Assembly: GCF_007858255.1 (NCBI RefSeq) | Contig: NZ_VFEU01000012.1 | Location: 88,569-152,568 of the forward strand | Source: Pseudomonas rhodesiae | GTDB taxonomy: Bacteria; Pseudomonadota; Gammaproteobacteria; Pseudomonadales; Pseudomonadaceae | Direction: 5' to 3' | Length of the DNA stretch: 64,000 nucleotides | Part shown: one piece after another, positions 1 to 8,764 of the stretch | How the letters are laid out: each line of letters starts with the position of its first letter | Numbering within the stretch: the stretch's first letter is position 1 | Notes under the pieces: generated by a model | Databases searched by the model: none | Told to the model about the DNA's origin: nothing | Seen by the model: only the letters and a program-made list of their open reading frames with translations | Translations under genes and position numbers: made by a program

Positions 1-2003
1 ACATCGGCATCCATGGCCGCGATGGACTCGATCACGTCGTTGAACTCGCTGTAGCACATGTGCGTGTGGATCTGGGTTTCATCGCGCACGCCAGCGGCAC
101 ACAAGCGGAACGCTTCGGTGGCCCAAGCCAGGTAGGACTGCCACTGCGCCTGACGCAACGGCAAGCCTTCACGGAATGCCGCTTCGTCAATCTGCACGAT
201 GCGGATGCCCGCGGCTTCCAGGTCCAGCACTTCATCGCCAATCGCCAGGGCCAGTTGCCGAGCCTGCGCTTCGCGGCTCACGTCTTCGCGCGGGAATGAC
301 CACATCAGCATGGTCACCGGGCCGGTCAACATGCCTTTCATTACCTTGCGGGTCAGGCCCTGAGCGTAGCGGATCCACTCGACGGTCATGGCGTGCGGAC
401 GGCTCAGATCGCCGACAATCACCGCCGGCTTCACGCAACGCGAACCATAGCTCTGCACCCAGCCAAAACGGGTGAACGCATAGCCATCCAGTTGCTCGGC
501 AAAATACTCAACCATGTCGTTACGTTCGGCTTCGCCGTGTACCAGCACGTCCAGCCCGAGGTGTTCCTGCACCTCGACGGCGTGACGAATCTCACTGTGC
601 ATGGCTTCGACGTATTCGGCTTCACTCAACTTGCCTTGCTTGTAGGACTGACGCGCCAGGCGAATCGACGCGGTCTGCGGGAATGAACCGATGGTGGTCG
701 TGGGAAGCAGCGGTAGATTCAGGCCGGCGCGCTGTTGCTCGATACGCTGGGCAAACGGCGACTGGCGCTGGCTGTCCCTGGCGGTGATGGCCGCCACGCG
801 CGCCTGCACCGCCGGTTTATGGATACGTGGCGACGCCGCGCGAGCGGCCTGCACGGCGCGACTTTCAGCGAGCGCGGCGCGTACGTTGGCGGCGTCGGGT
901 TGGTCGACTGCCTGGGCTAGCACGGCCACTTCGGCGCATTTCTGTACCGCAAATGCCAGCCAACTTTTCAGCTCGGCATCAAGTTGGTCTTCACGGCCAA
1001 GGTCCACCGGGCTGTGCAGCAACGAGCACGACGGCGCCACCCACAACCGATCGCCAAGCCGTTCGTGGGCGTGCTGCAACGTTGCCAGGGCTTTTTCCAA
1101 GTCGCAGCGCCAGACGTTGCGGCCGTTGACCACGCCCAGGGACAACACTTTGTAAGCCGGCAAACGGTCGAGGATGGTCGGGTATTGCTCCGGCGCACGT
1201 ACCAGGTCGATGTGCAGGCCGTCCACCGGCAGGTTGGCGGCCAGGCCGAGGTTTTCTTCCAGGCCACCGAAGTAGGTGGCGAGCAGTTTTTTCAGTGGGT
1301 CGCGCTGGATTTGGTTGTAAGCGCGTTCGAAAGCGTTTTTCCACGCCTGCGGCAGATCGAGCACCAGGATTGGCTCGTCGATCTGTACCCATTCCACACC
1401 CAACTCGGCCAGGCGCTGGAAGATCTGGCCGTACAGGGGCAACAGGCGGTCGAGTAAATCGAGCTTGTCGAATTCGCCGCCCTTGGCTTTGCCCAGCCAC
1501 AGGTAAGTCAGCGGACCAATGATCACTGGCTTGACGCTGTGGCCCAGCTCGCGGGCTTCCTTGACCTCATCGAACAACTGATCCCAGCCAAGGTGGAAGT
1601 GCTGGTCGGCGCTGAACTCAGGCACAAGGTAGTGGTAGTTGGTGTCGAACCACTTGGTCATTTCCTGGGCGTGGGCACCGCCGCAGCAACTGTCGCTGAC
1701 ACCCCGGGCCATGGCGAACAGGGTATGCAGCGTGGCCTGGCCATCGGCAGGACGAAAGCGCTCGGGGATCACGCCGAACATCAGCGAGTGGGTCAGCACC
1801 TGGTCGTACCAGGCAAAATCGCCGGCCGGCAACAGCTCGATGCCCGCCTGTTTCTGCATATCCCAATGGGCCTTGCGCAGGTCGCGGCCAACGGCAAGCA
1901 GGCCGGCTTCGTCGAGTTCGCCCTTCCAGAATGCTTCCTGGGCTTTTTTCAATTCACGATCGCGTCCAATGCGTGGAAACCCGAGGGAATGTGCGACTGC
2001 CAT
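1..2003 (-). CDS. metE: Cobalamin-independent methionine synthase MetE (3' end outside window)
   Basis: MetE transfers the methyl group of 5-methyltetrahydropteroyl-triglutamate to homocysteine, the last step of methionine synthesis, in the cytoplasm. The frame starts MAVAHSLGFPRIGRDRELKK, the usual MetE N-terminus, and runs 667 codons to the window edge; the family is about 760-770 residues, so roughly 100 are missing. The N-terminal folate-binding half (KKAQ, DFAWYDQVL) and the linker into the catalytic half (PLLPTTTIGSFPQT) are present. The THMCYSEFND segment near the edge carries the first zinc ligands, His and Cys; the last Cys ligand lies outside. No metR lies next to it. A one-mismatch MetR-type box sits about 60 bp upstream of the start. 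Identification is secure. Confidence 0.96.
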   Translation of the reverse strand, partial: MAVAHSLGFPRIGRDRELKKAQEAFWKGELDEAGLLAVGRDLRKAHWDMQKQAGIELLPAGDFAWYDQVLTHSLMFGVIPERFRPADGQATLHTLFAMARGVSDSCCGGAHAQEMTKWFDTNYHYLVPEFSADQHFHLGWDQLFDEVKEARELGHSVKPVIIGPLTYLWLGKAKGGEFDKLDLLDRLLPLYGQIFQRLAELGVEWVQIDEPILVLDLPQAWKNAFERAYNQIQRDPLKKLLATYFGGLEENLGLAANLPVDGLHIDLVRAPEQYPTILDRLPAYKVLSLGVVNGRNVWRCDLEKALATLQHAHERLGDRLWVAPSCSLLHSPVDLGREDQLDAELKSWLAFAVQKCAEVAVLAQAVDQPDAANVRAALAESRAVQAARAASPRIHKPAVQARVAAITARDSQRQSPFAQRIEQQRAGLNLPLLPTTTIGSFPQTASIRLARQSYKQGKLSEAEYVEAMHSEIRHAVEVQEHLGLDVLVHGEAERNDMVEYFAEQLDGYAFTRFGWVQSYGSRCVKPAVIVGDLSRPHAMTVEWIRYAQGLTRKVMKGMLTGPVTMLMWSFPREDVSREAQARQLALAIGDEVLDLEAAGIRIVQIDEAAFREGLPLRQAQWQSYLAWATEAFRLCAAGVRDETQIHTHMCYSEFNDVIESIAAMDAD

Positions 2004-2059
2004 GACGTGCAACTCCAATGCCGTAAGTAATGGCAGGCATTGTCGGCAGACACCGATCG

Positions 2060-2072
2060 TGAAACAAACTCA
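2060..2072. promoter_or_regulatory. Possible MetR box upstream of metE
   Basis: TGAAACAAACTCA matches the MetR consensus TGAA-N5-TTCA with one mismatch in the right half. It lies 57 bp upstream of the metE ATG, a plausible place for an activator site. One near-match to a short degenerate consensus is weak evidence, and no metR gene is visible here. Confidence 0.35.
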
Positions 2073-2120
2073 TTTTATTCTAGATGATCACGAATATAGC
2101 TCATGATCAGATACTGGCTA

Positions 2121-2786
2121 TTACCAACTCAGCAAGCCCTCCTTGAGCCCTACCGCCATCACCTCTTGCGCCGAAACATTGAGCCACGCCTCCACGCCTG
2201 GCTCGCCAACCGACGCCAGCCAACGCCCGACCATCTGATACCCCAACGCATACCCCAACCACCGAGGCTTGTCGCCAGTGCCGAAAAACCAGGCGCTATG
2301 GTCGTAATACCGCGCCTCAAGTTCACCCATCGGCACAGGCGCGGTTTGCAGCGCTTCAAGGCTGAACGCCCGCTCCCAGGGTTCCGCTGCGCTGCCGAGC
2401 AGATGCGCCACGAACTGCCCCGCCAGCCCTTCGCTGACCAGCGCTTCTCCCAACGTCCAGCCGTAGCCGGGACCGGCCATGCGCAGGCAGTGATGCACCT
2501 CGTGCACAATGTGACGTTGCAGCGCGCCGTTGTGGAGGCTGTGGGCAAAGTGAGGGTTGTCGGGGTCCAGGGTCATGGAGAACATCGTGCTGCGGTAGGC
2601 CCGTCCGACCAGACCCAGTTCGGCAAGGGTTTCGCCGGGCAGACGCTGGATCAGTACGTCGAGTCGCGGCGGCGGCATCCAGCCAGCAATCGCGCGGTAA
2701 GCACTTTCGAATGTCGCGCTCACCTCGCGGCGACACTCGGCCAAGGAGCCCGAGGCTTCCAGCCAGTGCAGTGTCCATGCATCCAT
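2121..2786 (-). CDS. DUF2268-type putative zinc metallopeptidase
   Basis: A 221-residue protein starting MDAWTLHWLEASG. It has the zinc-protease motif HEVHH followed about 20 residues later by SEGLAGQF, the arrangement seen in DUF2268 proteins (HExxH plus a downstream Glu). There is no signal peptide, so it is probably cytoplasmic. The ATG at 2786 is preferred over an upstream ATG at 2837 because AGAGGTGAG lies directly before it. It is on the same strand as metE and upstream of it, with about 117 bp between, so it could share transcription, but no functional link is evident. The family's substrate is unknown. Confidence 0.75.
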   Translation of the reverse strand: MDAWTLHWLEASGSLAECRREVSATFESAYRAIAGWMPPPRLDVLIQRLPGETLAELGLVGRAYRSTMFSMTLDPDNPHFAHSLHNGALQRHIVHEVHHCLRMAGPGYGWTLGEALVSEGLAGQFVAHLLGSAAEPWERAFSLEALQTAPVPMGELEARYYDHSAWFFGTGDKPRWLGYALGYQMVGRWLASVGEPGVEAWLNVSAQEVMAVGLKEGLLSW

Positions 2787-2843
2787 TCTCACCTCTCGTC
2801 GTCCTGAATCGGTTCCATCATCGAAGGGGGCCATCATACTGAC

Positions 2844-2893
2844 GGCCTGTCATATTGGCAGGCCAGATTAAACGGGGGCGGCAAAATCCGCCC
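2844..2893. promoter_or_regulatory. Two consecutive hairpins upstream of nspC
   Basis: Between the DUF2268 gene and nspC there are two perfect inverted repeats: GGCCTG/CAGGCC (2844-2864) and GGGCGG/CCGCCC around CAAAAT (2876-2893). They sit about 80-125 bp ahead of the nspC start, where a 5' leader could lie. They may be leader structure or a terminator. No known riboswitch class is recognised. Confidence 0.3.
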
Positions 2894-2970
2894 ACTAACC
2901 TTTCGATCTGTTCCAAGTGCGGGCACAATGCGTGTCCTTTTTTGGCAGGCACCGCCGCAGGCTCTGAAAA

Positions 2971-4068
2971 ATGATCAAAACGCCGTACTACCTCATCGAT
3001 AAACAGAAGCTTCTGGTCAACATGCAGAAGATCGCCTACGTGCGCGAGCAGTCCGGCGCCAAGGCGCTGTTGGCGCTCAAGTGCTTTGCGACCTGGTCGG
3101 TGTTCGACCTGCTGCAGCAATACATGGATGGCACCACGTCGTCGTCGCTGTATGAGTTGAAGCTCGGCCGCCAGAAGTTCGAAGGTGAGGCGCACGCCTA
3201 CAGCGTGGCCTGGGCCGACGATGAAATCGAAGAGATGCTGGAGAACTGCGACAAGATCATCTTCAACTCCATCAGCCAGTTGCAGCGTTTTGCCGAACGT
3301 TCCGAAGGCAAGACCCGCGGCCTGCGAGTCAACCCGCAGGTGAGCAGCTCCGACTACCTGCTGGCCGACCCGGCGCGTCCGTTCAGCCGCCTGGGCGAAT
3401 GGGACCCGGTGAAGATCGAAGGCGTGATCGAGCAGATCAGCGGCTTCATGTTCCACAACAACTGTGAGAACGGCGATTTCAGCCTGTTCGACAAGATGCT
3501 CGGCACCATCGAAGAACGCTTCGGCGCGCTGCTGCACAAGGTCAAATGGGTCAGCCTAGGCGGCGGCATCCACTTCACCGGCGAAGGCTATGCGCTGGAC
3601 GCATTCTGCGCACGCTTGAAGGCGTTCTCCGAGAAGTACGGCGTGCAGGTCTACCTGGAACCGGGTGAAGCGGCGATCACCAACAGTGCCTCCCTGGAAG
3701 TCACCGTGCTCGACACCCTCTATAACGGCAAACACCTCGCCGTCGTGGACAGCTCCATCGAAGCCCACCTGCTGGACCTGCTGATCTACCGCCTCAACGC
3801 CAAGCTGGCGCCTAGCGAAGGCGAACACACCTACATGGTGTGCGGCAAATCCTGCCTGGCCGGGGATATCTTCGGCGAATATCAATTTGATCGTCCGCTG
3901 GCCATCGGCGATCGGCTGTCGTTCATCGACACCGCGGGCTACACCATGGTCAAGAAAAACTGGTTCAACGGCCTGAAAATGCCGTCCATCGTAGTGAAAC
4001 AACTCGACGGTACAGTCGAGGTGGTTCGTGAATTTGGTTACGACGACTACCTGTCCAGCCTTTCGTAA
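2971..4068 (+). CDS. nspC: Carboxynorspermidine/carboxyspermidine decarboxylase
   Basis: A PLP enzyme of the alanine-racemase-fold decarboxylase family, 365 residues, the normal NspC length. It removes the carboxyl group from carboxynorspermidine or carboxyspermidine to give norspermidine or spermidine. Features seen are the N-terminal barrel with the lysine segment ALLALKCFA, the glycine-rich PLP-phosphate loop SLGGGIHF near residue 195, EPGEA near residue 230, and the C-terminal segment CGKSCLAGD, where the active-site cysteine of this family lies. The gene just downstream encodes the enzyme that makes its substrate, so the two form a polyamine pair. The start MIKTPYYLID is typical of the family. 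Confidence 0.92.
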   Translation: MIKTPYYLIDKQKLLVNMQKIAYVREQSGAKALLALKCFATWSVFDLLQQYMDGTTSSSLYELKLGRQKFEGEAHAYSVAWADDEIEEMLENCDKIIFNSISQLQRFAERSEGKTRGLRVNPQVSSSDYLLADPARPFSRLGEWDPVKIEGVIEQISGFMFHNNCENGDFSLFDKMLGTIEERFGALLHKVKWVSLGGGIHFTGEGYALDAFCARLKAFSEKYGVQVYLEPGEAAITNSASLEVTVLDTLYNGKHLAVVDSSIEAHLLDLLIYRLNAKLAPSEGEHTYMVCGKSCLAGDIFGEYQFDRPLAIGDRLSFIDTAGYTMVKKNWFNGLKMPSIVVKQLDGTVEVVREFGYDDYLSSLS

Positions 4069-4096
4069 GCTGGCGGATAAAGGAGAGATAAAGCAA

Positions 4097-5341
4097 TTGA
4101 AAAAGAACGTTCTTATCATTGGTGCAGGAGGTGTCGCCAAGGTGGTGGCCCACAAGTGCGCGCAGCACAACGACGAACTCGGTCGTATTGCTATCGCGTC
4201 GCGCAACATCTCCAAATGCCAGGCCATCATCGACAGCGTCAAGGCCAAGGGTAGCCTCAAGGTTCCCGCCGATATCCAAGCCTTCGCGCTGAACGCCCTG
4301 GACGTGGAAGCGACCAAGGCCCTGATCCGCGAGACCGAATCGCAGATCGTCATCAACGTCGGTTCCGCGTTCCTCAACATGTCGGTCCTGCGTGCCTGCA
4401 TCGACACGGGCGTAGCGTACCTCGACACCGCCATCCACGAAGAGCCGGGCAAGGTCTGCGAGACCCCGCCGTGGTACGGCAACTACGAATGGAACCACCT
4501 GCAAGAGTGCCAACAGAAGAACATCACCGCCATTCTCGGCGTGGGCTTCGACCCGGGTGTCGTCAACGCGTATGCCGCGCTGGCGCAGCAACAGCATTTC
4601 GACCGCATTGATTCGATCGACATCCTTGACGTCAATGCCGGCTCCCATGGCAAGTACTTCGCCACCAATTTCGACCCGGAAATCAACTTCCGCGAATTCA
4701 CCGGACAGGTGTGGAGCTGGCAGAACAGCCAGTGGACCAGCAACACCATGTTCGAAGTCAAACGCACCGACGACCTGCCTGTGGTCGGTTCGCAGAATCT
4801 GTACCTGACCGGCCACGATGAAGTGCACTCGCTGTCGAAGAACCTCGACGTGCCCAACGTGCGTTTCTGGATGAGCTTCGGCGAGCACTACATCAACGTG
4901 TTCACCGTGCTGAACAACCTCGGCCTGCTCTCCGAAAAACCGGTCACCACCGCCGAAGGCCTGGAAGTGGTGCCGTTGAAGGTGGTCAAGGCCGTGCTGC
5001 CCGACCCGTCTTCGCTCGCCCCTGGCTACACCGGCAAGACCTGCATCGGCGACCTGGTCAAAGGCACCAAGGACGGCCAGCCGCGTGAGGTGTTCATCTA
5101 CAACGTCGCCGACCACGAAGAAGCCTTCGCCGAAACCGACAGCCAGGGCATCTCCTACACGGCCGGGGTACCACCGGTAGCCGCCGCGCTGCTGGTAGCC
5201 CGTGGCGAATGGGACGTGCAACGCATGGCCAACGTCGAGGAACTGCCGGCCGAACCGTTCCTGAAAGCACTGGATGTGATGGGCTTACCGACTCGGATCA
5301 AAGACGAGCACGGTGATCGGGCCTGGGATGCAATGGCCTGA
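4097..5341 (+). CDS. Carboxynorspermidine synthase (saccharopine dehydrogenase family)
   Basis: A 414-residue saccharopine-dehydrogenase-like enzyme expected to condense aspartate semialdehyde with a diamine (diaminopropane or putrescine), using NADPH, to make the substrate of NspC. The N-terminus KKNVLIIGAGGVAKVVAHK is a Rossmann dinucleotide-binding fold. I place the start at TTG 4097, because AAGGAGAG ends about 10 bp before it and the mature Rossmann strand begins there. An ATG at 4028 in the same frame would overlap nspC by 41 bp and add 23 residues with no family resemblance. The gap to nspC is 28 bp, so they are co-transcribed. A REP pair follows. Confidence 0.88.
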   Translation: MKKNVLIIGAGGVAKVVAHKCAQHNDELGRIAIASRNISKCQAIIDSVKAKGSLKVPADIQAFALNALDVEATKALIRETESQIVINVGSAFLNMSVLRACIDTGVAYLDTAIHEEPGKVCETPPWYGNYEWNHLQECQQKNITAILGVGFDPGVVNAYAALAQQQHFDRIDSIDILDVNAGSHGKYFATNFDPEINFREFTGQVWSWQNSQWTSNTMFEVKRTDDLPVVGSQNLYLTGHDEVHSLSKNLDVPNVRFWMSFGEHYINVFTVLNNLGLLSEKPVTTAEGLEVVPLKVVKAVLPDPSSLAPGYTGKTCIGDLVKGTKDGQPREVFIYNVADHEEAFAETDSQGISYTAGVPPVAAALLVARGEWDVQRMANVEELPAEPFLKALDVMGLPTRIKDEHGDRAWDAMA

Positions 5342-5366
5342 TAGGCGATAGCGGACCGAACGCAAT

Positions 5367-5453
5367 GTGGGAGGGGGCTTGCCCCCGATAGCGGTGGATC
5401 AGCAAAGATAGGTTGGCTGACACACTGCCATCGGGGGCAAGCCCCCTCCCACC
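5367..5453. repeat. REP inverted pair (REPIN)
   Basis: Two REP palindromes face each other. The left arm begins GTGGGAGGGGGCTTGCCCCC at 5367 and its reverse complement ends at 5452, with about 35 bp between. Each arm is itself a hairpin (GGGGGC TT GCCCCC). This sequence type is common between genes in the P. fluorescens group and is mobilised by RAYT transposases, none of which is encoded here. It may also act as a transcription terminator for the polyamine pair. Confidence 0.85.
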
Positions 5454-5572
5454 TTTGATAATCATTGCCTGGTCTGGATCATACGGCGTACTCAGCCAGG
5501 GCAGAAAATCACTCACTGAGTCCTTAACTGACAGGCTTTAGGGCAAGCCCTCTCCCGCATCTGCGTTGCCGG

Positions 5573-6352
5573 TTATTCCAGGTTCCGCGCCGAATTACTC
5601 AATGCCCGCGAACACTGCAACAGCGCAGGCGCCAACTGCCGCTCCGCGTCCGCCCTGCTCCATCGACTGGTCGGCGCCACCACATGCACCGCTGCTACCG
5701 GGCGGCCATTGGCACCCAACACGGGCGCGCCGATGGTCATGTCGCCGAGGAACAACTCCTGGGTATTCACCGCGTACCCCTGCTCCCTCACCTGTTCCAG
5801 CGACGCCATGATCGCGGCCACATCCGTCAACGTATGGCTGGTGTGTGCAATACGCTGGCTATGCTCGATCAAGCCCAACGCCTCCTGCGCCGGCAGCGCG
5901 CTCAAATACGCCCTCCCCGACGCCGTGCAATACATCGGCACCCGCGAGCCGATCGGCATATGCACCGGCACAAAGCCTGAACTGACGAAGCGTGCGATGT
6001 AGGTCATGTCGTAGCCTGCCGGTTCGGTCAAGCACGAGGTTTCGCCGGTCAGCCGCGTCAACTCGGAGAGAAACGGGTTGGCCACCTCAATCAATGAATG
6101 CGCATCCAGGTAACTGAAGCCCAGTTCCAATACCCGTGGGGTGAGTTGGTAATGCCGGGTGCGGGAGTGTTTCCGAAGGTAACCCAAGCTTTCGAGGGTA
6201 AACACCATGCGTTGGGCCGAGCTTTTGGTCATCCCGGCCGCCTCGGCCACCTCTGCGAGGCTCATGCTGCGGCGCTGGGCGCTGAATGCCTTAAGCACCG
6301 ACAGGCCTTTTTCCAGGGATTGGTTGTGCAAGCTGTTGCGTTCTTCGGACAT
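5573..6352 (-). CDS. IclR-family transcriptional regulator
   Basis: A 259-residue IclR regulator. The N-terminal winged helix (LEKGLSVLKAFSAQRRSMSLAEVAEAAGMTKSS, residues about 13-45) binds DNA, and the C-terminal GAF-like domain (about 85-250) binds a small molecule. It lies divergent from the ABC transporter-oxidase operon at 6568-10029, separated by a 215 bp region with a perfect GTATCG palindrome, so that operon is the likely target. The ligand is probably an amino acid or its oxidation product, which is inference from the neighbours only. Confidence 0.88.
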   Translation of the reverse strand: MSEERNSLHNQSLEKGLSVLKAFSAQRRSMSLAEVAEAAGMTKSSAQRMVFTLESLGYLRKHSRTRHYQLTPRVLELGFSYLDAHSLIEVANPFLSELTRLTGETSCLTEPAGYDMTYIARFVSSGFVPVHMPIGSRVPMYCTASGRAYLSALPAQEALGLIEHSQRIAHTSHTLTDVAAIMASLEQVREQGYAVNTQELFLGDMTIGAPVLGANGRPVAAVHVVAPTSRWSRADAERQLAPALLQCSRALSNSARNLE

Positions 6353-6422
6353 GGCGAACTCACGGTCAGGTCAATCAGGCGTGGGACTATTTGTACCTGA
6401 AAACACGAAAACAGACCATTAA

Positions 6423-6439
6423 GTATCGCATATCGATAC
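6423..6439. promoter_or_regulatory. Palindromic operator, probable IclR site
   Basis: GTATCGCATATCGATAC is a perfect inverted repeat (6-bp arms, 5-bp spacer). A further GTATCG half-site lies at 6486-6491, only 4 bp upstream of the sigma-54 element. IclR proteins typically bind short palindromes in the divergent promoter region, so this is the best candidate operator for the regulator at 5573-6352. Confidence 0.6.
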
Positions 6440-6494
6440 GAATAGTTCATTTTGTCGATTTTATACCGCGCTATGCGATTTTTTAGTATCGAAA

Positions 6495-6509
6495 TGGCAC
6501 AGAGCTTGC
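6495..6509 (+). promoter_or_regulatory. Sigma-54 (-24/-12) promoter
   Basis: TGGCACAGAGCTTGC matches the RpoN consensus TGGCAC-N5-TTGC, with GG and GC at exactly the required spacing. It lies 59 bp upstream of the substrate-binding protein ATG and points toward the operon. A sigma-54 promoter needs an enhancer-binding activator; none is encoded beside it, so NtrC or another distant activator is implied. Confidence 0.72.
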
Positions 6510-6567
6510 GGTTTCATCGGCAGCCGCTTGCGCTACTGACTTTCCGTTTTCCTCCTGGAGTAACCCG

Positions 6568-7350
6568 ATGAACAGTCTTTCGCCCTTGTTCCGCCGTCTC
6601 GCGTTTGGTCTTTGCGTCGCACTGTGCGTCACCACGACGCACGCTGAAAGTGCAACCACGTACAAAGTCGGTGCGACCGCCAGTGGTTCGCCGTTCACCT
6701 TCCTCGACATCAAGAGCAACAGCATCCAGGGGGTGATGGTCGATGTGGCCGAGGCTGTCGGCAAGGCCGGCGGCTTTACCAGCCAGATCGAGCAGACCAA
6801 CTTCGCTGCGCTGATCCCCTCCCTCACCGCTGGCAAGCTCGACTTCATTTCCGCCGGCATGCTCAAGACCGCAGAGCGCAGCAAGGTGGTGGATTTCAGC
6901 GCGCCGGTGTACGCCTACGGTGAGGGCCTGATCGTCAACGCCGACGACAACACCGCCTACCCGGACCTGCAGCCGTTGAAAGACCAAGTGGTCGGCGTGC
7001 AAGCCGGCACGGTGTTCTATGACCAATTGAACAAGCTCGGGATCTTCAAGGAGATCCGCACCTACGACTCTATTGGCGAGATGGTCCGCGACCTGTCCCT
7101 CGGCCGCATCAAGGCTGCGGTGGGCGATCAACCGGTGGTGGCCTATCAGATCCGTCAGAAGCTGTTCAAAGGCGTGAAACTGGCCGCCGGCTATCAGCCT
7201 ACGAACGTCGGCGAAGTGTGCCTGGTGGTACGCAAAGGCGATGCACAGACCCTTGAACGTTTGAACAGCGCCATCGCCAGCATCCGGGCGGACGGCACCC
7301 TGGACAGCATCCTCAAGAAGTGGGGGCTCGACACCCAGGTGCGCCCATGA
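6568..7350 (+). CDS. Polar amino-acid ABC transporter, periplasmic binding protein
   Basis: A 260-residue family 3 solute-binding protein (SBP_bac_3). The first 27 residues form a signal peptide (basic start, hydrophobic LAFGLCVALCV, then TTTHA). The mature part has the family pattern GATASGSPFTFLD, VMVDVAEAVGKAGGF, QTNFAALIPSLTAGKLDFISAGM and a C-terminal ADGTLDSILKKWGL. It captures an amino acid in the periplasm for the permease encoded next. TGGAG lies just before the ATG. Its stop overlaps the next start (ATGA). The ligand cannot be read from sequence; the oxidase at the end of the operon suggests an amine or amino acid that is deaminated after uptake. Confidence 0.9.
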   Translation: MNSLSPLFRRLAFGLCVALCVTTTHAESATTYKVGATASGSPFTFLDIKSNSIQGVMVDVAEAVGKAGGFTSQIEQTNFAALIPSLTAGKLDFISAGMLKTAERSKVVDFSAPVYAYGEGLIVNADDNTAYPDLQPLKDQVVGVQAGTVFYDQLNKLGIFKEIRTYDSIGEMVRDLSLGRIKAAVGDQPVVAYQIRQKLFKGVKLAAGYQPTNVGEVCLVVRKGDAQTLERLNSAIASIRADGTLDSILKKWGLDTQVRP

Positions 7351-8015
7351 GCCCGGCCGAATTCCTGCAAAACGCCCAAGACTTCTTGCCGATTTTGCTG
7401 CAAGGCGCCTGGGTGACGATCCAGATCACCGTGCTGTCGTTCCTGCTCAGCAGTGCCATCGGCCTGGTGCTGGCGTTGCTCAAGCTGTCGCCGATCCGTG
7501 CGCTGTCATGGACGGCGAGCACCATCATCAACGTGATCCGGGGCCTGCCGATCATCGTGCAGTTGTTCTACATCTACTTCGTGCTGCCGGACATGGGCGT
7601 GCACCTGACGGCGTTCTACGCCGGCGTGATCGGCATGGGCATCGCCTACTCGGCGTACCAAGCGGAGAACTTCCGCACCGGCATCATCGCCGTCGAACAG
7701 GGCCAGCGTGAAGCCGCCGAAGCACTGGGCATGCGTTCAGCGCTGATGATGCGCCGGGTGATCCTACCCCAGGCGTTTCGCATCGCACTGCCGCCTTATG
7801 GCAACACCCTGGTGATGATGCTCAAGGACTCGTCGCTGGTGTCCACCATCACCGTGGCCGAAATGACCCGCCAGGGTCAGCTGATCGCCTCGTCCACGTT
7901 CCAGAACATGACCGTCTACACCCTGGTCGCCCTGCTCTACCTGCTGATGAGCCTGCCGCTGGTGTACGGCCTGCGCCGTATGGAACAGCACCTGAGCCGG
8001 AGGAAAAAAGCATGA
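7347..8015 (+). CDS. Amino-acid ABC transporter permease
   Basis: A 222-residue inner-membrane permease of the HisMQ type. It has about five hydrophobic segments and the EAA loop EAAEALGMRSALMMRRVILPQA (around residues 125-146), which contacts the ATPase. The start is the ATG at 7347, which overlaps the previous stop as ATGA; an in-frame start 27 bp upstream would lie inside the binding-protein gene. Only one permease gene is present, so the channel is probably a homodimer. Confidence 0.92.
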   Translation: MSPAEFLQNAQDFLPILLQGAWVTIQITVLSFLLSSAIGLVLALLKLSPIRALSWTASTIINVIRGLPIIVQLFYIYFVLPDMGVHLTAFYAGVIGMGIAYSAYQAENFRTGIIAVEQGQREAAEALGMRSALMMRRVILPQAFRIALPPYGNTLVMMLKDSSLVSTITVAEMTRQGQLIASSTFQNMTVYTLVALLYLLMSLPLVYGLRRMEQHLSRRKKA

Positions 8016-8764
8016 TCGAGATTCGCCAACTGCAAAAACATTACGGCAGCCATCGCGTGTTGCACGGCGTCGACCTGGATGTGGCCAAGGGCGAAGTGGT
8101 CTGCTTGATCGGCCCATCGGGCTCGGGCAAATCCACCCTGCTGCGCTGCATCAACGCGCTGGAAGCCTACGATGGCGGCGTGATCACGGTATTCGGCGAA
8201 ACCGTACAACGGGGCAGCAAAACCGTGCACGCCTTGCGTAGCCGCATGGGCATGGTGTTCCAGCGCTTCAACCTGTTCCCCCACCGCACAGTGCTGGAAA
8301 ACGTTATGGAAGGCCCGCTGTATGTAAAGGGCGAACCGCCGCAGCAAGTGCGCGAAGAAGCACTGGTATTACTGGAAAAAGTCGGCCTGAGCGCCAAGGC
8401 CGACGCTTACCCCGAACAGCTTTCCGGCGGCCAGCAGCAACGCGTAGCCATCGCCCGCGCTCTGGCGATGAAACCCGACGCGATGCTGTTCGACGAACCC
8501 ACCTCGGCCCTCGATCCGGAGCTGGTCGGCGACGTGCTCGCGGTAATGCGCACCCTCGCCGACGAAGGCATGACCATGATCGTGGTCACCCACGAGATGG
8601 GTTTTGCCCGCGAAGTGGCCGACCGCGTGTGCTTTCTGCATGGCGGTTACATCGTTGAAAGCGGCCCGGCCGAAGAGGTGTTGGGCAATCCGCAACACGC
8701 ACGCACCCAGGACTTCCTACGCCGCGTGCTGCACCCCACCGGTAACACGCGGAGCCTGTCATGA
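8012..8764 (+). CDS. Amino-acid ABC transporter ATP-binding protein
   Basis: A 250-residue GlnQ/HisP-type ATPase. Walker A GPSGSGKST is near residue 35, the signature LSGGQQQR near 140, Walker B AMLFDEPTSALDP near 160, and the switch histidine lies in VVTHEMGFA. All catalytic motifs are intact. It powers import through the permease encoded just upstream. ATGA overlaps link it to the genes on both sides, showing tight co-translation. Confidence 0.93.
   Translation: MIEIRQLQKHYGSHRVLHGVDLDVAKGEVVCLIGPSGSGKSTLLRCINALEAYDGGVITVFGETVQRGSKTVHALRSRMGMVFQRFNLFPHRTVLENVMEGPLYVKGEPPQQVREEALVLLEKVGLSAKADAYPEQLSGGQQQRVAIARALAMKPDAMLFDEPTSALDPELVGDVLAVMRTLADEGMTMIVVTHEMGFAREVADRVCFLHGGYIVESGPAEEVLGNPQHARTQDFLRRVLHPTGNTRSLS

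Noticed and set aside
2004..2120. Cobalamin riboswitch upstream of metE
   Set aside because: The gap is only about 117 bp and has no B12-box; too short for that class.
2103..2807. 234-codon plus-strand frame
   Set aside because: It covers the reverse of the DUF2268 gene, which has a HExxH motif and a good ribosome site.
3556..5221. Long minus-strand frames across nspC and the synthase gene
   Set aside because: Both are antisense to clear enzyme genes and have no recognisable domains.
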